From Grifola frondosa (taxonomy: Eukaryota; Basidiomycota; Agaricomycetes; Polyporales; Grifolaceae), in the NCBI GenBank assembly GCA_001683735.1, contig LUGG01000001.1:2604001-2668000 (forward strand): a stretch of DNA of 64,000 nt. Reading direction: 5' to 3'. How positions within the stretch are numbered: the first letter of the stretch is position 1; each line of letters opens with the position of its first letter. Below, piece by piece: positions 29,293-41,418 of the stretch. The translations under genes and the position numbers were made by a program. Under the pieces are notes generated by a model. The model did no database searches and was not told where the DNA came from. It saw only the letters and a program-made list of their open reading frames with translations.

Positions 29293-31299
29293 ATGGATGA
29301 AGAGAGCGTAGTTTCCGACATGGAAACCTGGTAAGGAAGGCTCGAACCCAAGCTTCGATCCGTTACGTCTCGGAACTGACAGCCTATCGTTTCCTCGAAT
29401 CCGCAGGGACCGCCTTCTTAATGAACAGACAGGTAAGTGCGTCCAGGAAGTCTATTGCCGCATCTATGCTGAGGGTATCGCCGCAAGTTCTCTTCAGGAA
29501 GACCGCTGCCAAGAATGCCGAACTCGAAGCGCGCGTGGAGGAGCTTGAGAGGGAGCTCTTCGTTTGGAAATCTGCTTTAAAGGCTGCAGACGAAGATAGG
29601 AAGATGCTTAATAAGACCGTGCTGAAGCTGGAGAGGAACATTGGCTCGCTGAGGGTGCGTTCAATATACTTAGCCTTTCTGTCACGGGCGCTAACAGGGT
29701 GGCTGTAGGAGGACAACCCACTCGTTTTGTGCCTCATAGATGGGGATGGAAATATATTCTCATCTGATCTCATTACGATGGGCCAAGCTGGAGGACGCCA
29801 GGCTGCGATGCTTTTAAAAAAGGCCTCACCGACCACTTAGCAAGTATTGATCCAACCGACATCGCGACACCCAGTCGAGGGCAGGTGTGGCTCACCATTT
29901 ACTGCAACAAGAGCGGACTGCTGGATACTCTGATAAGCAATCAAGTTTGCACCGCGGAGGAATTTGAGGCGTTTGTATTGGGATTTAATCAGGCGTCACC
30001 TTTGTTTTCCATCGTAGACGTTGGTAACGGTAAAGAGGCTGCTGATTCGAAAATCAAAGGTATCGTTTATTCGATTACACTGCTGTTATTTGCTCATTTT
30101 AACTTGCTTCTAAGAATGCCTTCGCGTCTTTACTCGTTTCCCACAAACTTCGAGGGTGTTCTTCGGGGGTAAGTCGTTTACTTCAAAATTGTACTTGCGC
30201 TGAAGATGCTGCAGGCGCCCATGACAACGGGTACACGTCTACTCTGAACTACCTGCAAAATGAAGGTCTTCTAGACAAGGTCATCCTCCTTCGAGGCTAC
30301 AGAGACCTCGCACACGAAATCAAGAATTTAAATCTGCCTTTCCTTGAAATTGAAGGCATCTTCATGCAGCGAAAGCTGCAAACTAATCCTTTTAAAAAGA
30401 ACATGAATCTCAATACCCAAAGTCTACCCTCAGTTCAGCCGCAAGATTTCGACAAGTTTCGCAACAAGAGCAGCACTCCGGGGCCGAACACAAGTCCCGT
30501 CAAGAAACCCAACCGCCTCGACCCTGAACAGGTATGTTAAAGGTCACAGAGTCAAGACAGAAAAATCCTGACCATATTATTATTGGTAGCCCCTTCATAG
30601 ACGTCTGTGTTTACCTTTCCATCGATGCAGGTCATGATTAACGTTCGAGGCAGAGAAACCTCCGCCTTGTAATTTCTACTATCTCGCGACATGCAAACAA
30701 GGACAGAACTGTCGTTATGCACACGACTATGTATTGACGAACGAACAACTCAATGAACTGCGTGTAAACGCCAAGAAGTGGCCTTGTCCATCTGTGAACC
30801 AGGGTGAGTAGAGATGATCCTGTGGGATATTGACTCAATGGACTAACTTCATTACCGTTAGGCCATCGCTGTATTCTAGGAGATAATTGTTGCATGAGCC
30901 ACGTCTGTCCCAAAGGTCCGAAGTGCTCCTTCCGGAAACAGGGCAAATGCAAATTTGTCGGAAGTACGTCAACCTCACCTGCGTTTGTCGCTGAGGCTGA
31001 ATTGTTTCTTTGTAGAATCCATGCACGATAGACAGTCCGCTCCTCGTGGCGATGGCGAGAGCAACAGTAGCACCAGCAGTAGGGTGTCTCCCAGTGGCGC
31101 CACTAACAGCCCGGCTTCGCAAGCTCTATCTGATAGTCGCCTAGGAAGCCCGGTTGCAAACAACACAATGTTTCTGCCCGACGTTGATGATGCAGGAAAC
31201 GAGCTGGAGCAGCAGCACAATAACAATGATCCCCCGTCGCTTTTGTCGCGGATCCACTTCGGGCTACCTCCGCAAGAGTTCTTTCCTCGGTATTCGTGA
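29293..31299 (+). CDS. NYN/PIN-like domain protein with CCCH zinc fingers
   Basis: The N-terminal coiled coil (NAELEARVEELERELFVWK) is followed by a nuclease-like domain: LVLCLIDGDGNIFSSDL, VWLTIYCNKSGLL, then RVFFGGAHDNGYTSTLNYL and KVILLRGYRDLAHEIKNL. The acidic residues and order resemble NYN/PIN-type RNA-cleaving folds, often annotated DUF7923 in fungi. The C-terminal part has CNFYYLATCKQGQNCRYAH (C-x7-C-x5-C-x3-H), a second finger CPSVNQGHRCILGDNCCMSH and a third Cys-rich piece. This suggests an RNA-binding and perhaps RNA-cleaving factor. Exons lie between 29293 and 31299. A six-A run at 29816-29821 needs one more base to keep frame (AAMLLKK to GLTDHLASIDP), probably a sequence error. 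The nuclease activity is inference. Confidence 0.78.
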
Positions 31300-31545
31300 T
31301 CTCATGCACGAGGTGGTTATATGAATATACGCAATCATCTATTGTCAGTCGTTGTATTTGGAAATATGCACGTAGTATCCTTTGTTCACACATGAATATG
31401 GTTCTGCCGAGCGTCGCGTGAAAAGGTGACATTCAACGCGGTCACGTGCATCGCGTTCGCTACATAACGCCTGTGCTCGGCGTCTTCTCCGACGCGCCAT
31501 TCACTACCATTACTCACCTCTAAGCTTCGGCCTACCCAAAACAAA

Positions 31546-33003
31546 ATGGACTTCGAAATTGCACGCAAAAGAAACATTGCAAAAAATGAAGCCATGCTGC
31601 TGGAGCTGAACCTCGAGCCACTGCAGCCGAAGAAGAAAAGTGGCCGTAAGCCCGCTGCATCGAAGAAACGAAAGCCTGCTGAAGTCGACGAGAATTCCTA
31701 TGACGACGACGACGACGACGAAGAAGAGAGTACGGAACCACCCAAGAAGACTGCGCGCGTTGAAAAGGACGCAACGGGGCTGCGGAGGAGCCAGCGAAAT
31801 AGCGGGAAGAAAATCGACTACAAGGAGATCGAGTCTACCGGCAAGGCGCATTGGGTGCCTCGTCTTGCCAGCATTCAGGCTGGCCTCAAGGAAATGTCTA
31901 CGGAGCCGAGAATTGCGAATAAGAGAATCCATGATCCGTGCGTCTATTATATATATTTGTATGAGATGCTAGTGAGGTTAATATCAGCTTAGACAAACAT
32001 TCGGAGCCATTCCAGGCATCCCCGTTGGCACTTGGTGGCAGACCCGGTATATGTGACAGACATTTAACAATGTCATCCGTCTTCTCACATCCTACTCTGA
32101 CATGATTACAGCGCGGATTGCAGCGCAGATGCGGTACACGCGTGAGTTGCAGTTTCTGCAGTCTAAGTTGTCGCTTCAAATAGTTCTTTCTAGGCCGTGG
32201 GTTGCTGGCATTTCGGGTGGACTAAAGGGAGCATACTCGGTCGCATTGTCTGGCGGGTATGAAGATGACGTTGATCTCGGTAACGCTTTGTGCGTTCATA
32301 CGCCCTCTGATTGTGACGACACGCTGATCAATAATATGTATATGCAGTACGTTTACTGGCTCAGGTCTGTCAAGTCACCTGGATGACTCGATAATCTAAC
32401 TCACAAATCGTCTAGGCGGTAGAGACTTGAAGGGCACAAAAGCAGCACCTAAGAATGTGAGTGCGGAGAAAATCTTTCAACTGCACTAGCTGATATGCCT
32501 CCGTTAGCTTCGAACGGCTCCGCAGAGTTGCGATCAATCCTTCGAAAACTCTTACAACAAGGCATTGCTCGTAAGGCTTACATTGTCCTACATCCACCTA
32601 GCTTGATTCTGATGATCACAGAGATCCTGCGACACGAAAAAACCCATTCGTGTCATCCGTGGCTATAAGCTACACTCTCCGTTCGCACCTGCTGAAGGTT
32701 ATAGATATGACGGTCTCTACACCGTCGAAAAGGTTCATTCTATGCCTCAAGTGCCTTAAATTTGAAAGTGACATGACTATTCCAGGCATGGATGGAAAGA
32801 GGTTTGAATCCAAAGGGCTATAAGGTCTGCAAATTCGCCTTCAAGGTGCGTAATTCGATTTCCTAGTCCGACGCATTCAGCTAATGGCGATGAAGCGAAT
32901 TGAGGGTCAGGCGCCTCTGCAGTATGGCGACGACGAAGATATTGATTCAGACACTAATGAAGGAGATACTGAAGATGCGGGTGCTAACTCTGATACTAAC
33001 TAA
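31546..33003 (+). CDS. SRA-YDG domain protein (methylated-DNA reader)
   Basis: SRA domains bind hemimethylated or fully methylated cytosine by base flipping. The N-terminal 130 residues are basic and acidic (KKKSGRKPAASKKRKP, then an Asp/Glu run). After several short introns comes a full SRA core: FGAIPGIPVGTWWQTR, WVAGISGGLKGAYSVALSGG, YEDDVDLGNAF, TGSGGRDLKGTKAAPKN, SYNKALL, IRVIRGYKLHSPFAPAEGY and RYDGLYTVEK. The gene ends with a short acidic tail. No RING, PHD or SET domain is attached, unlike UHRF1 or SUVH proteins. The frame is intact. It converges on SEC9. It implies that cytosine methylation is used in this organism, perhaps against elements such as those on the left. Confidence 0.9.
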
Positions 33004-33322
33004 CAGAGTCAACGACGGGCTCATGCGAGACGATAATCATCAAAGTGATGGTTTCGAAAATAAGTGGTGCTGTCGCATTGCTTTGCAAATGCTGGATCTC
33101 AACGACTGTTCATATACCATCATGTATTCTGCCTTGCAAATGTATATATCATGTATATATAACTCACCCTGGAACGGAAATTAATCATTGGCTGATTCAA
33201 AGTGCACACGCACAACAGATTATATGCAAAGGACGTGCTGGTACATGTCGGATTATAGGTCCATCCCAAATAAATACACTGTAGTTCCAAAAGGAAGAGA
33301 CTAGGTCCGTAACTGGAGAGAA
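33004..33322. other. Intergenic between convergent genes
   Basis: This 319 bp, AT-rich spacer holds the 3' ends of the SRA and SEC9 genes. It contains ATGTATATATCATGTATATA near 33139, a short tandem repeat of ATGTATATAT(A/C). No gene seen. Confidence 0.4.
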
Positions 33323-34528
33323 TTAATGAATCCTGCTGAGCTGCAGATTTCGTCAGATTCTGTTTGTATGATTCAAAGCAAAGACACACCTTCTGGGTGT
33401 TCCTGAAGATCCTGTTGTCCACATTGTCCGTCTTCTCAGTGATTCGCTGGATCCTGTCATTCTGAGTGTCAAGCTCCTGGCCCATGGCGGTACCGAGAGC
33501 CTTCAGCTTCTTCGTGACATCAGAAATTTCGTCTAAGTTGTCATCCAGCTCGTCCTCTATCTCGTCATCAGACGCAGTCCCCTCGAACTGATACTGCTTC
33601 CTCTGATCCTTCCTCGCATTGATTTGAGCGGCAGTTTTGAAGCGACCGCTGCCGCCAGGCATACCACCGAGACCTTCCTCGTCCTGCTGTCGACCATAAG
33701 TAGCCGCCCGCCCGAGCCGATCCTGCGTGTCTCGGATATCGCGCATGGCCTTCTCGCGCTCATTGCGATCTTCGTCATAGCGCGCCTGGACCTTTGCCTC
33801 CTGGGCGGCACGCTTGGCATCTTTATTGAAGGTAATGACGGGACGAAAGATGGACCTGTTGAGCTGCTTCAGCTCATCAGTCTTGTCATCGGCGCGAAGA
33901 GAGTAGCCCTTCGTGACATCGAGATGACGCTCGGTGTTGGCGAGTTTCTCTGTTGACATATTAGTCAATCCTTCAACTTCGACGTGAAGTATTCAGTGCA
34001 CATACCTGATTGGGTGCCCAACTTGGAGACAGTGTTACGCGCAGTTTCCTCAGCCTCTCGCGCAAGTCTCAGAGCGTTCCGGGTCGAGCTAACACTCTCC
34101 TGCTTCGTGAATCGCAACTGCTGCTTGATTCCTTCTACATCCTCGTCGTTCTCCTCTCCAGTAGGCTCCTGGGGTGCAGGAGGGCCATCATTGAAGAATC
34201 GTCCGGAGCCAGCCTTTTCCGGGTTATACCCCGAAAACAGCTCATTCCGATCTTTCTCGAGATTACCCTGACCTCGGGAGTAGACATCACCCACAGCGTT
34301 GTTCTTTGTGTACCTGTCGGTGTAATGGGCAGATGGAGGAGCAGATGGAGAGGTGTATGGGTCGCCGTCACGGCTGGCGACGTATGTGCTGGAGTTCGAG
34401 TGTGGATATGGAGCTGGGGCGCGAGGGGAGTTGCTGTTGTTACGGGAATTGAAGAGCTCGTCGCGAGAAGACGGCTCAGATTGTACTGGAGGTATCAAGT
34501 TCTTCTCCTTGCGCTTGAAGAAAGACAT
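33323..34528 (-). CDS. SEC9: SEC9/SNAP-25-type t-SNARE
   Basis: SEC9 provides two of the four helices of the plasma-membrane SNARE bundle that fuses secretory vesicles. The N-terminal extension (MSFFKRKEKNLIPP, about 100 Ser/Pro-rich residues) is typical of fungal SEC9. The first SNARE motif begins VEGIKQQLRFTKQESVSSTR and runs through TVSKLGTQS, is cut by an intron, then continues EKLANTERHLDVTKGY. The second motif is DEIEDELDDNLDEISDVTKK to TEKTDNVDNRIFRNTQK, and a last tiny exon adds LSRIH. The glutamines expected at the zero layers fall in plausible positions (SVTKLG.. and QELDTQNDRIQ). There is no transmembrane segment, as in the family. Frames intact. Confidence 0.92.
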
Positions 34529-34779
34529 GGCTGTGATGGGGAAAGGAGAGGCGAAACGAGCGTAGTTATGGGACGAGCGAAGAGCTGCGAAGATGCGGGT
34601 GCTGTAGTCGCTCAGTGCAGTGCCACCGCATTATGTACTTGTGCCGAAGCCACGTGGCAACGGCTATCGGCGGATTTCGCGGTTATTGAACGCCAAGTTG
34701 AAATCAATGAGAAAACAACTAATAATGATAATATCAACAAGGCCACGAATGAACATACGATACAGACGAATAGACAACA

Positions 34780-37248
34780 TCATGAGGTCTTCGTCCGAGT
34801 TCTTTTGCCCTCGAGCTCTTTGCTTTTTTTACCGACGACCGTCACTCCTCGCCCGCTCTTGACTACACTTTTCAAGGCGGCTTCTTTCTGCTTTTTGATG
34901 CCTCCAATCCCCTTAATACGCGCGAACTTGTCAACGCTCTTCTCCAGAGCATCCCGCACATGCTTCTTCGCCTTTTTCTGCTTGTTCTGCAGTGCACGCT
35001 TCTCTGCAGGAGTCATCTCGCTGCGCACGCGCAGATCACCAGATGAGGGTGCAAAAATTTCTTCCGGAGCCAGCATGGCAGATGTAGCTTTGGTTGTCGG
35101 GAGCGCTGATTCGAGTGTGGCTGCTGCAACATTGGCAATGCTCGAAATCGAGGCCTTCGGCTGTATCGGACCACATCAGTGGGCGTGTTACAAGTCATCA
35201 GGAAGGACTCACCGCTTTGGGAGTAAAATGGGCATTGCACAACGCATCCAGTTTACTGCAAATGTTTTCCCAGAGCTTCTCGATCTCGTCGTGCTCCTTC
35301 TTGAGCTTACCATCTCGATCTTCTCCGGCTACACCCCCAGTCTGCACAGCTGTGTATTCGTCCTCGTAGATCTCAGCTAGTGATTGTTTGGACTTCGTAT
35401 CTTGCAACTCGAAGAATCGTGAAGGAAGGAATGGTTTGTCGTCTACCGGCCTCTGGCGTACGACATCGTCGAATTGACTCTCCAGAATTCGTGCCTTAAT
35501 CCGTTCCTCCAAGCCTTGGACAACCTCTTCGGTGATCACAGGAACCGACTTCATGACCCGCTCGAAGTCGAGGTCCTCCTCTAATAACGAGTTCTGTGGC
35601 CGAGACCGTGCGGTGGCCTCCCCCAAGAGTGTCCAGTCCTTCTTTGCTACATTTTCAGCTTCCAGAGCAGAAATCTCCTCACGAAGCTGTGCCATCCGTT
35701 TCTCATGCGTAGAGAGGCCTGTCCATTCAAGGAGCTTGTTAGCGGTTTAATCATCAAGTTCTCCGTAAAGACTTGCCAGAATCAAGTTCCTCTTCATCCG
35801 CGAATAGGTCATCTTTGAGACGCTCGATGGTCTCTTGTCCATCCTCGGAACCCTGGTCAGAATTTTCTTCGCTCGATTCTACATTATTCTCGTCCTCGTC
35901 CTCGTCCTCGTCGCTATCAGGTTCGCTTTCTTCATCCAGCATCATCTCTCCATATTCGTCTTCGTCTTCTTCCTCATCTTCTTCCGAGAATATGGTAGAT
36001 ACTGGAAGATTCTTCCCCTTCGCCTTGATCTTCTTAACACGCACTTCCTCGTGGAATCGTACTTTTCCGTTAGAGATCCGGTCCGTTTTAGGTGCCTTGT
36101 TAGCTTTTGTGGATTGAACAGGAGGATCAAAGAAGTCCTTGTAAAACAGTTCTAATGGCGGCATCAGCAAAAGTCACCAAACGAATATATGAACATACCA
36201 CTCTCTCCATGTTCGAGATCTGCTTCGTCCAACGTTGTGGTATCGTCAACACTGGCAAATAGATCCACTGACTCGTCGTCGCCGACATCGTCTTCGTCGT
36301 CGTCATCATCCTTGCCCAATTTGCCCTTCGATACAGCTTGAGCCTCCGCCTCCTCTGTCTCGGCATTGAAAGTCGCCAGATCGAAGAATCCGTCATCTAG
36401 TTCAGGATGACTAGTCGGCTTAGGTCTCCAACGAAGAGCGCGCGTTCCGCCTTTAAGAATAGAAGGCTTGTCCAATTCCAGACCCTCATCGTCCTCTTCG
36501 TCCTCGTCAGATGGGTCGTGCAACTCCACTATGCCTTCTTCCAAATCGACATCCTCTTCACCATCTTCTTCGCTTTCTTCGTCCTGAGATTCACTGTCTT
36601 CGTCTTCGCCCTCATCATCATCTTCATCCTCGTCTTCCTCATCTTCGCTATCCATGTCCGCATCCAGATCCAAGCTTTCTAAGATGCTTGGATCAAGTCC
36701 CCGGTCAAGAAACTCCTTCCGCAACTTCTTGATCTCTCTATCATCTTCTTCGTCACTCGTCATTCCTTCAGGTGTGCCATCTAACGCGTAATCCAGACCT
36801 CGCACACGTTCTGAGCTCGAAGTTCTAATTGCGCCCAGATCTGGTCGTCGTTCATACCCTCCGTAAAGAGCTCCGTAAGAGGAGTCTCCTTGAGAGCGGG
36901 GGCCGGTGGCACAGACGGAGGGCTTGGACCGCGTTTCCGCTTGCCATTGGCAGCGGTCTGGGAGCGTGTCTGCGGGGCCAGAGTTGGAGAGATAGAAGAC
37001 AGAAGCTCTGCAATATGCGCCCGAGAGCTGGCTTCCGTCTTCAATGCTAAAGAGATGCATCAGACATTACACCCCCGCACATATGCACAACACTGACCAA
37101 GGTCGTAGACCCATTTCGTTGCTTGAAGGGCAGCTATCCGAATGTCTTCACTCCCTGCAGCAAACCCTTCCGGCTTTTCTTCGACAAGGAGTGACAGGTT
37201 CTCCAGATCCGAGGGAAGCTGCACATCTTCAGGAGAATCGACAGACAT
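34780..37248 (-). CDS. MPP10: MPP10, U3 snoRNP component
   Basis: MPP10 works with IMP3 and IMP4 in the small-subunit processome for 18S rRNA maturation. Exon 1 begins MSVDSPEDVQLPSDLENL. Exon 2 has TELFTEGMNDDQIWAQLELR, then long Asp/Glu tracts (about 36540-36660 and 35850-36000), FYKDFFDPP, STHEKRMAQLREEI, KDWTLLGEATARSRPQNSLL and EEDLDFERVMKSVPVITEE. A Lys-rich C-terminus follows (NKQKKAKKHVRDALEKSVDK). One intron (about 35710-35780) appears to be GC-AG. Near 36795-36801 one base is missing: the frame runs RAQNVCEVWITR to a stop, whereas the homologous continuation LDYALDGTPEGM is in the next frame. Because the gene is essential, this is more likely a sequence error than decay. Confidence 0.9.
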
Positions 37249-37482
37249 ATTCGAGAGTAGCGTCCGAGAAGGGAGATAGTGGGGGTATTTTTCCAGCAGT
37301 TAGGCTTACCACAAGGGAATATGTTACAGGCCGAATTTTTGTTTCCGGACGTGTTGTTTGGCCTTGTTGTCTAAAGGCTTCTTTCCACTACGCCTTCCTA
37401 ATTTAGGTATATTCGGATATTGATGTTCAGTCAGCCCAAATTTGTACATAACATAATTGAATAACATTGAAGAGATGTATAT

Positions 37483-39592
37483 TTACGTTGACTTCAGAGC
37501 CCCATCGACTATTTCACCAATTCCCAGCACAACCTCTTCCTGAAGTGTTTGGCCGACGAGTTGAATTCCAACAGGCATTCCTTTGTAAACCTCAGGATCG
37601 TCTAGTAATCATGGTAGTCAGAATCTGGAATTACATATGCATGATATTCTTACACATATCATATAAAATCTCATCTTCACTGCTGAGAAACTCGTCACGA
37701 GACGACTTGACATCCAAGGCAGGGTCTACTGTTGTAACCGGAATAACCAGAGAGGGGTAGTCGAGTGCATTCCAGATAATAGTATATATAGACGATCTGA
37801 TTTCAAACATCAGATTATTTGCAGGAGGCATGAAGGTTTATGTCGCTGACCGCGTCTTGCCATGCGGCACAGCCGCATAAGGCGCTACGGGACAAATGAG
37901 GGCATCCACCGGCCGTCCAGTGCCAGTTGCAGACACCGTAGACTCCCAATAATCCAGATGTGCTTTGCGCAACTGACGCATTTCCTTGTTCAGTTGCCAT
38001 ACCTGATATGCACTGAGAGGTTCGCGGGGCTGACGGAATGCAGGTATGTCCAACGGATCGGCATCGGGAGCCAAGTTGTTTATCAATGGCTCCCCAGTTG
38101 TGAGCGAAGCCTTGTAGTCTGCACCGCCGTCTGCAAGGAAGAACGATCGCTAGATCGTCATTCCTGGTGAGTTGACCATCCTTGGAGAACATCCACAATA
38201 CTTACAGCAATTGCCACGAACTCCGTACTTCTAAGACCCTTCCATTCAATGACTACAACTTTCATTAATTAATGAGAAAGACATTATAACTAAGGCAGAC
38301 CGACCTTGATGTCCAGCAGATTCCAATGCCCTTTTGGTTAGTTCGAGTGCTCGTGCAATCGGCGGATGGGGTTTGACGGTCCCCTCATCCCACATAATAC
38401 CAAAACAGAGATTCCTCCCATTATTATGTTCCTTAAGAGTGTACGCATCTTGAGACCATGGTATGCTAACGGTATTGGGACAGTGTCGCCAAGGCTGTTG
38501 TTCGAGGATGGCTTGTGTGAGAATCTTGATGCCAGACAGGGAAACCGACAATGGCCCGAGCGACGTTGAAACAGACTCTTGACCATCAAGTGAGTTCACG
38601 ATGCCGAAGGAAGGCATGCGGTGAGAGGACGGTTTGAAGCCATATATGCCACAGAAATGTGAAGGGACTCGAATCGAGCTATTTTTAAGCATTTGCATTC
38701 AGCTTGAGTGGAGAACATAAACGACGCTGACCCTCCGATGTCCGATCCAACTCCTAAAAGACTGCCGTGCTGTGCAATGAGCGCACCCTCTCCACCGGAA
38801 GAACCACCAGGAGTAAGTGAGGTGTTGAATGGGTTGACACATCTTCCAAATACGTTGTTGTACGTCTCGCCCCACTAAAGGTATATCTTTCAGCTGTGCC
38901 AATATGACTGGGAGATAGACTACGCACCATCAAGGTTTGGGGAACATTGGTTCTGACATACAAGACGGCGCCGCATTGCAGTAGGAGCTTTACCAAGACT
39001 GCGTCGTCTGTAGCATAGGCGCCGATCCATGCAGCATATCCTGTATAGCTGCAGCGTTATCTCAGTCTTCGATTACGTGGGGTAATAATGCATACCCATA
39101 GTCGTCTCTAGTCCCTTAATTTGGAACTGGTCTTTAAGAGAGACGGGAAGTCCGTGCAATGGGCCGATCACAGTACCATGTTGTTTGAGATATTCATCGA
39201 GCTCCGCAGCGCGCTGAAGAGCCTTCTCGACGAAGATCTCCGTCAAACAATTGGTCTACAAGTAGATATGCTGAGTGTCAGCTTCACATGACATAAGAAC
39301 GTCGTCCCGACTCGCCAGTTGATGAGCAATCACAGCTCGTTTGCAGAACGCCGTCGTGACTTCGACTGCAGACCATTCGCTGCTTGCGAGCTTCTGCAAA
39401 AGCACCGATACGTCCGGGTATTGGTGATCTCCACTTCTCTAGGTGAAAGGAGGCCACAGGTCAGAGGGACCTTCATCACATTCGTCTGCTCCTTCGGAAC
39501 AGGCGGAATCAGCCATTCTTTGGGAATCGATTCCAGCTGCCGCTTCCTCTTGTCTGCAACAGCTTCTTCCCATTGCACTGTAACAGCAGCCA
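37483..39592 (-). CDS. Acetamidase/amidase-signature enzyme (AmdS-like)
   Basis: Amidase-signature enzymes hydrolyse small amides to acid and ammonia with a Ser-cisSer-Lys triad. The spliced product shows IPKEWLIPPVPKEQTNVMKV, HGLPVSLKDQFQIKG (catalytic Lys), NPFNTSLTPGGSSGGEGALI (Gly/Ser-rich signature), GSDIGGSVRVPSHFCGIYG (nucleophile Ser region), then ALICPVAPYAAVPHGKT, WNALDYPSLVIPVTTVDP and MPVGIQLVGQTLQEEVVLG. At least six exons. It starts at MAAVTVQWEEAVADKRKR. One base seems missing near 39411-39422, where EITNT must continue as DVSVLLQKLASSEWS, probably a sequence error. The closest match by eye is the fungal acetamidase group; substrate unproven. Confidence 0.88.
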
Positions 39593-40424
39593 TCGTCGAT
39601 GCCAACAGATAGGCAGATCAGTGTAATCAGGATGCTGGTATGTAGCAAAACGAAAATATCCATAGGCCGGACTTCACACGAACTGATCGATGAGCGCATG
39701 ACCATAATAACGCACTAGCATCTTCAATCGACATGTTGATAGATGATAGAAGGCGCAAATTGGTAAAGCACACTAATTTACTTATGATCATAATTAGTTG
39801 TATCTGTATAGAGGGCGTCCATCAAAAAAGAAATCAGGAGCTCAGAACTCATGTAAAACGCACCTAATGCAAACAATATGTGATATGTTGGAGCAGTTTT
39901 AACGCGAACCTGATACTGATAAATCCCACACCAAACTACTGAAAAGCTCTACGTGATATTTCATGCAGTGCTGGTGAACTTGAATGACGGTGAACGTTGA
40001 GCAATGGCCCCGGCGTTCAAAGTACTGTGATCGAGACGCCGACGACTTCCCAATCGGGAACAATGGTGTGGCCAGACGCCGGCAGGTGCGCTCCTCGTTA
40101 CGGGATCCTTCTTGTCTTACAGCCATTAATAGTATCTGCATGCATCCTCTTTGTCTCTATTGTTCTCCTACTTTTGGCGGCTTCAATGAGAAATTTTAGG
40201 AAGCACCACCATGTTGAACCGAGTGTTATATTTAAGGGCTTTCCAACCTTTTGCTGGCCGCATTCTTTGCGCTCCAAGTATTCTCACAACCAACTCTGCA
40301 GGCAGGGGTCGACGCTCTCTAACCCAATAGTAACGACATAACGCTGTATTCATCCTCCAGTCTTGTTCCTGGCTCGCCTTGAAGTTGCACTCTCTGCCCA
40401 TCCAAATTTCTAGTTGTCTTCGCC
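39593..40424. other. Intergenic, no gene seen
   Basis: About 830 bp separate the diverging amidase and SUR7-like genes. The part near the amidase (39700-39900) is AT-rich, and the part near 40270-40420 is pyrimidine-rich. Short open frames here lack coding character. It presumably contains both promoters. Confidence 0.4.
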
Positions 40425-41418
40425 ATGATCGCCGGTCTCTCCAGAGCTATCAATTTGTATCTTGCTCCCTTGTTGTCATTGACATCGCTGGTACTTGCGT
40501 TGATTGCCTTCCTGGCCCCATCTTTACTGTTGCACACGCAAGTTGCGTTGCTCGCAGTATCGCCTATGCAAGGAGTAGAAGGCCCAAGTGTCTTCATGGG
40601 TGCGCTTGGTACGTCAGCACATCTCTCAGAGACCCTGAATACTTACATAATTATCAGGCTCATGTTCGCGGCCTAGCAACGAAGCGGGAGTAAACTGCAC
40701 AGCGCCCACCGTTTCTCCCAAATATGGTCTGTCTGCTAGATTTCGTAGTTTCTGCGAAACTCATTGATCATACTGCAGATCTCTCCGTCCTACCTAGCAA
40801 TGCGCCCGACCTTTTGTCTGCACCCACTGCCACTACTCCAGCCTTCATAGCCGTATCACTCGCATTTGCGATCCTCTTTTTTATATTGTTCACCCTCACA
40901 TCCTTCCATGAAAAAATGGGCAAGTTTGGTGCACGCCTTGACAAGCCGGTTATCCATCGCTTGACCGCGTGGATTGGCTTCCTTGGTTTCATGATCGGTG
41001 CGCTTGGCGTTTGGACCACTTGCAGCTGCAGTAACTGAAGCTTTGTTCCAGGCATAACTTCGTTCCTTGTCCTTCGCATGTGGTTCGAGAAAGCTGTGGA
41101 GGATTTCAACGATGATGTCTCCAAGGACGGATCTGGTGCTCCTCAACTTGTTGCCTTCACGAGCAATGGTTTCGTCAGTAAGTGTCAAGACCTAATGATG
41201 GTAGAAGTTACTCATGAACTGTATGTGCAGTGGTTTGGATAGCGTACGCTTTCTATGCTGTCCCGTCGTCTGCTCTCTTGCCAAACTTCATGTCACGGCA
41301 GGCAAGGGTGGAAAGGCGTAGAAGATCTACACCTTCCCCTACTAAGTGCTTCATGTCGAACAAACGACTTCTTCGTATGACGGGGTTTGATGGACTTGGT
41401 GTAGCATTGACATCTTGA
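40425..41418 (+). CDS. Four-pass membrane protein, SUR7/PalI-like
   Basis: The N-terminus is a membrane helix (LAPLLSLTSLVLALIAFLAP). An extracellular loop with SCSRPSNEAGVNCTAP follows, matching the Cys-containing loop of SUR7/PalI proteins. Three further helices are visible: TPAFIAVSLAFAILFFILF, LTAWIGFLGFMIG joined across an intron to ITSFLVLRMWFEKAV, and VWIAYAFYAVP. The C-terminal tail is basic (ARVERRRRSTPSPTK). Five exons. Such proteins sit in the plasma membrane, in eisosome-like patches or in pH signalling. The family call rests on topology and the Cys loop and is moderate. Confidence 0.65.

Noticed and set aside
35830..36660. Long simple repeats of GTC/TCT-type triplets as a microsatellite
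   Set aside because: They encode the Asp/Glu tracts of MPP10, a normal feature of that protein.
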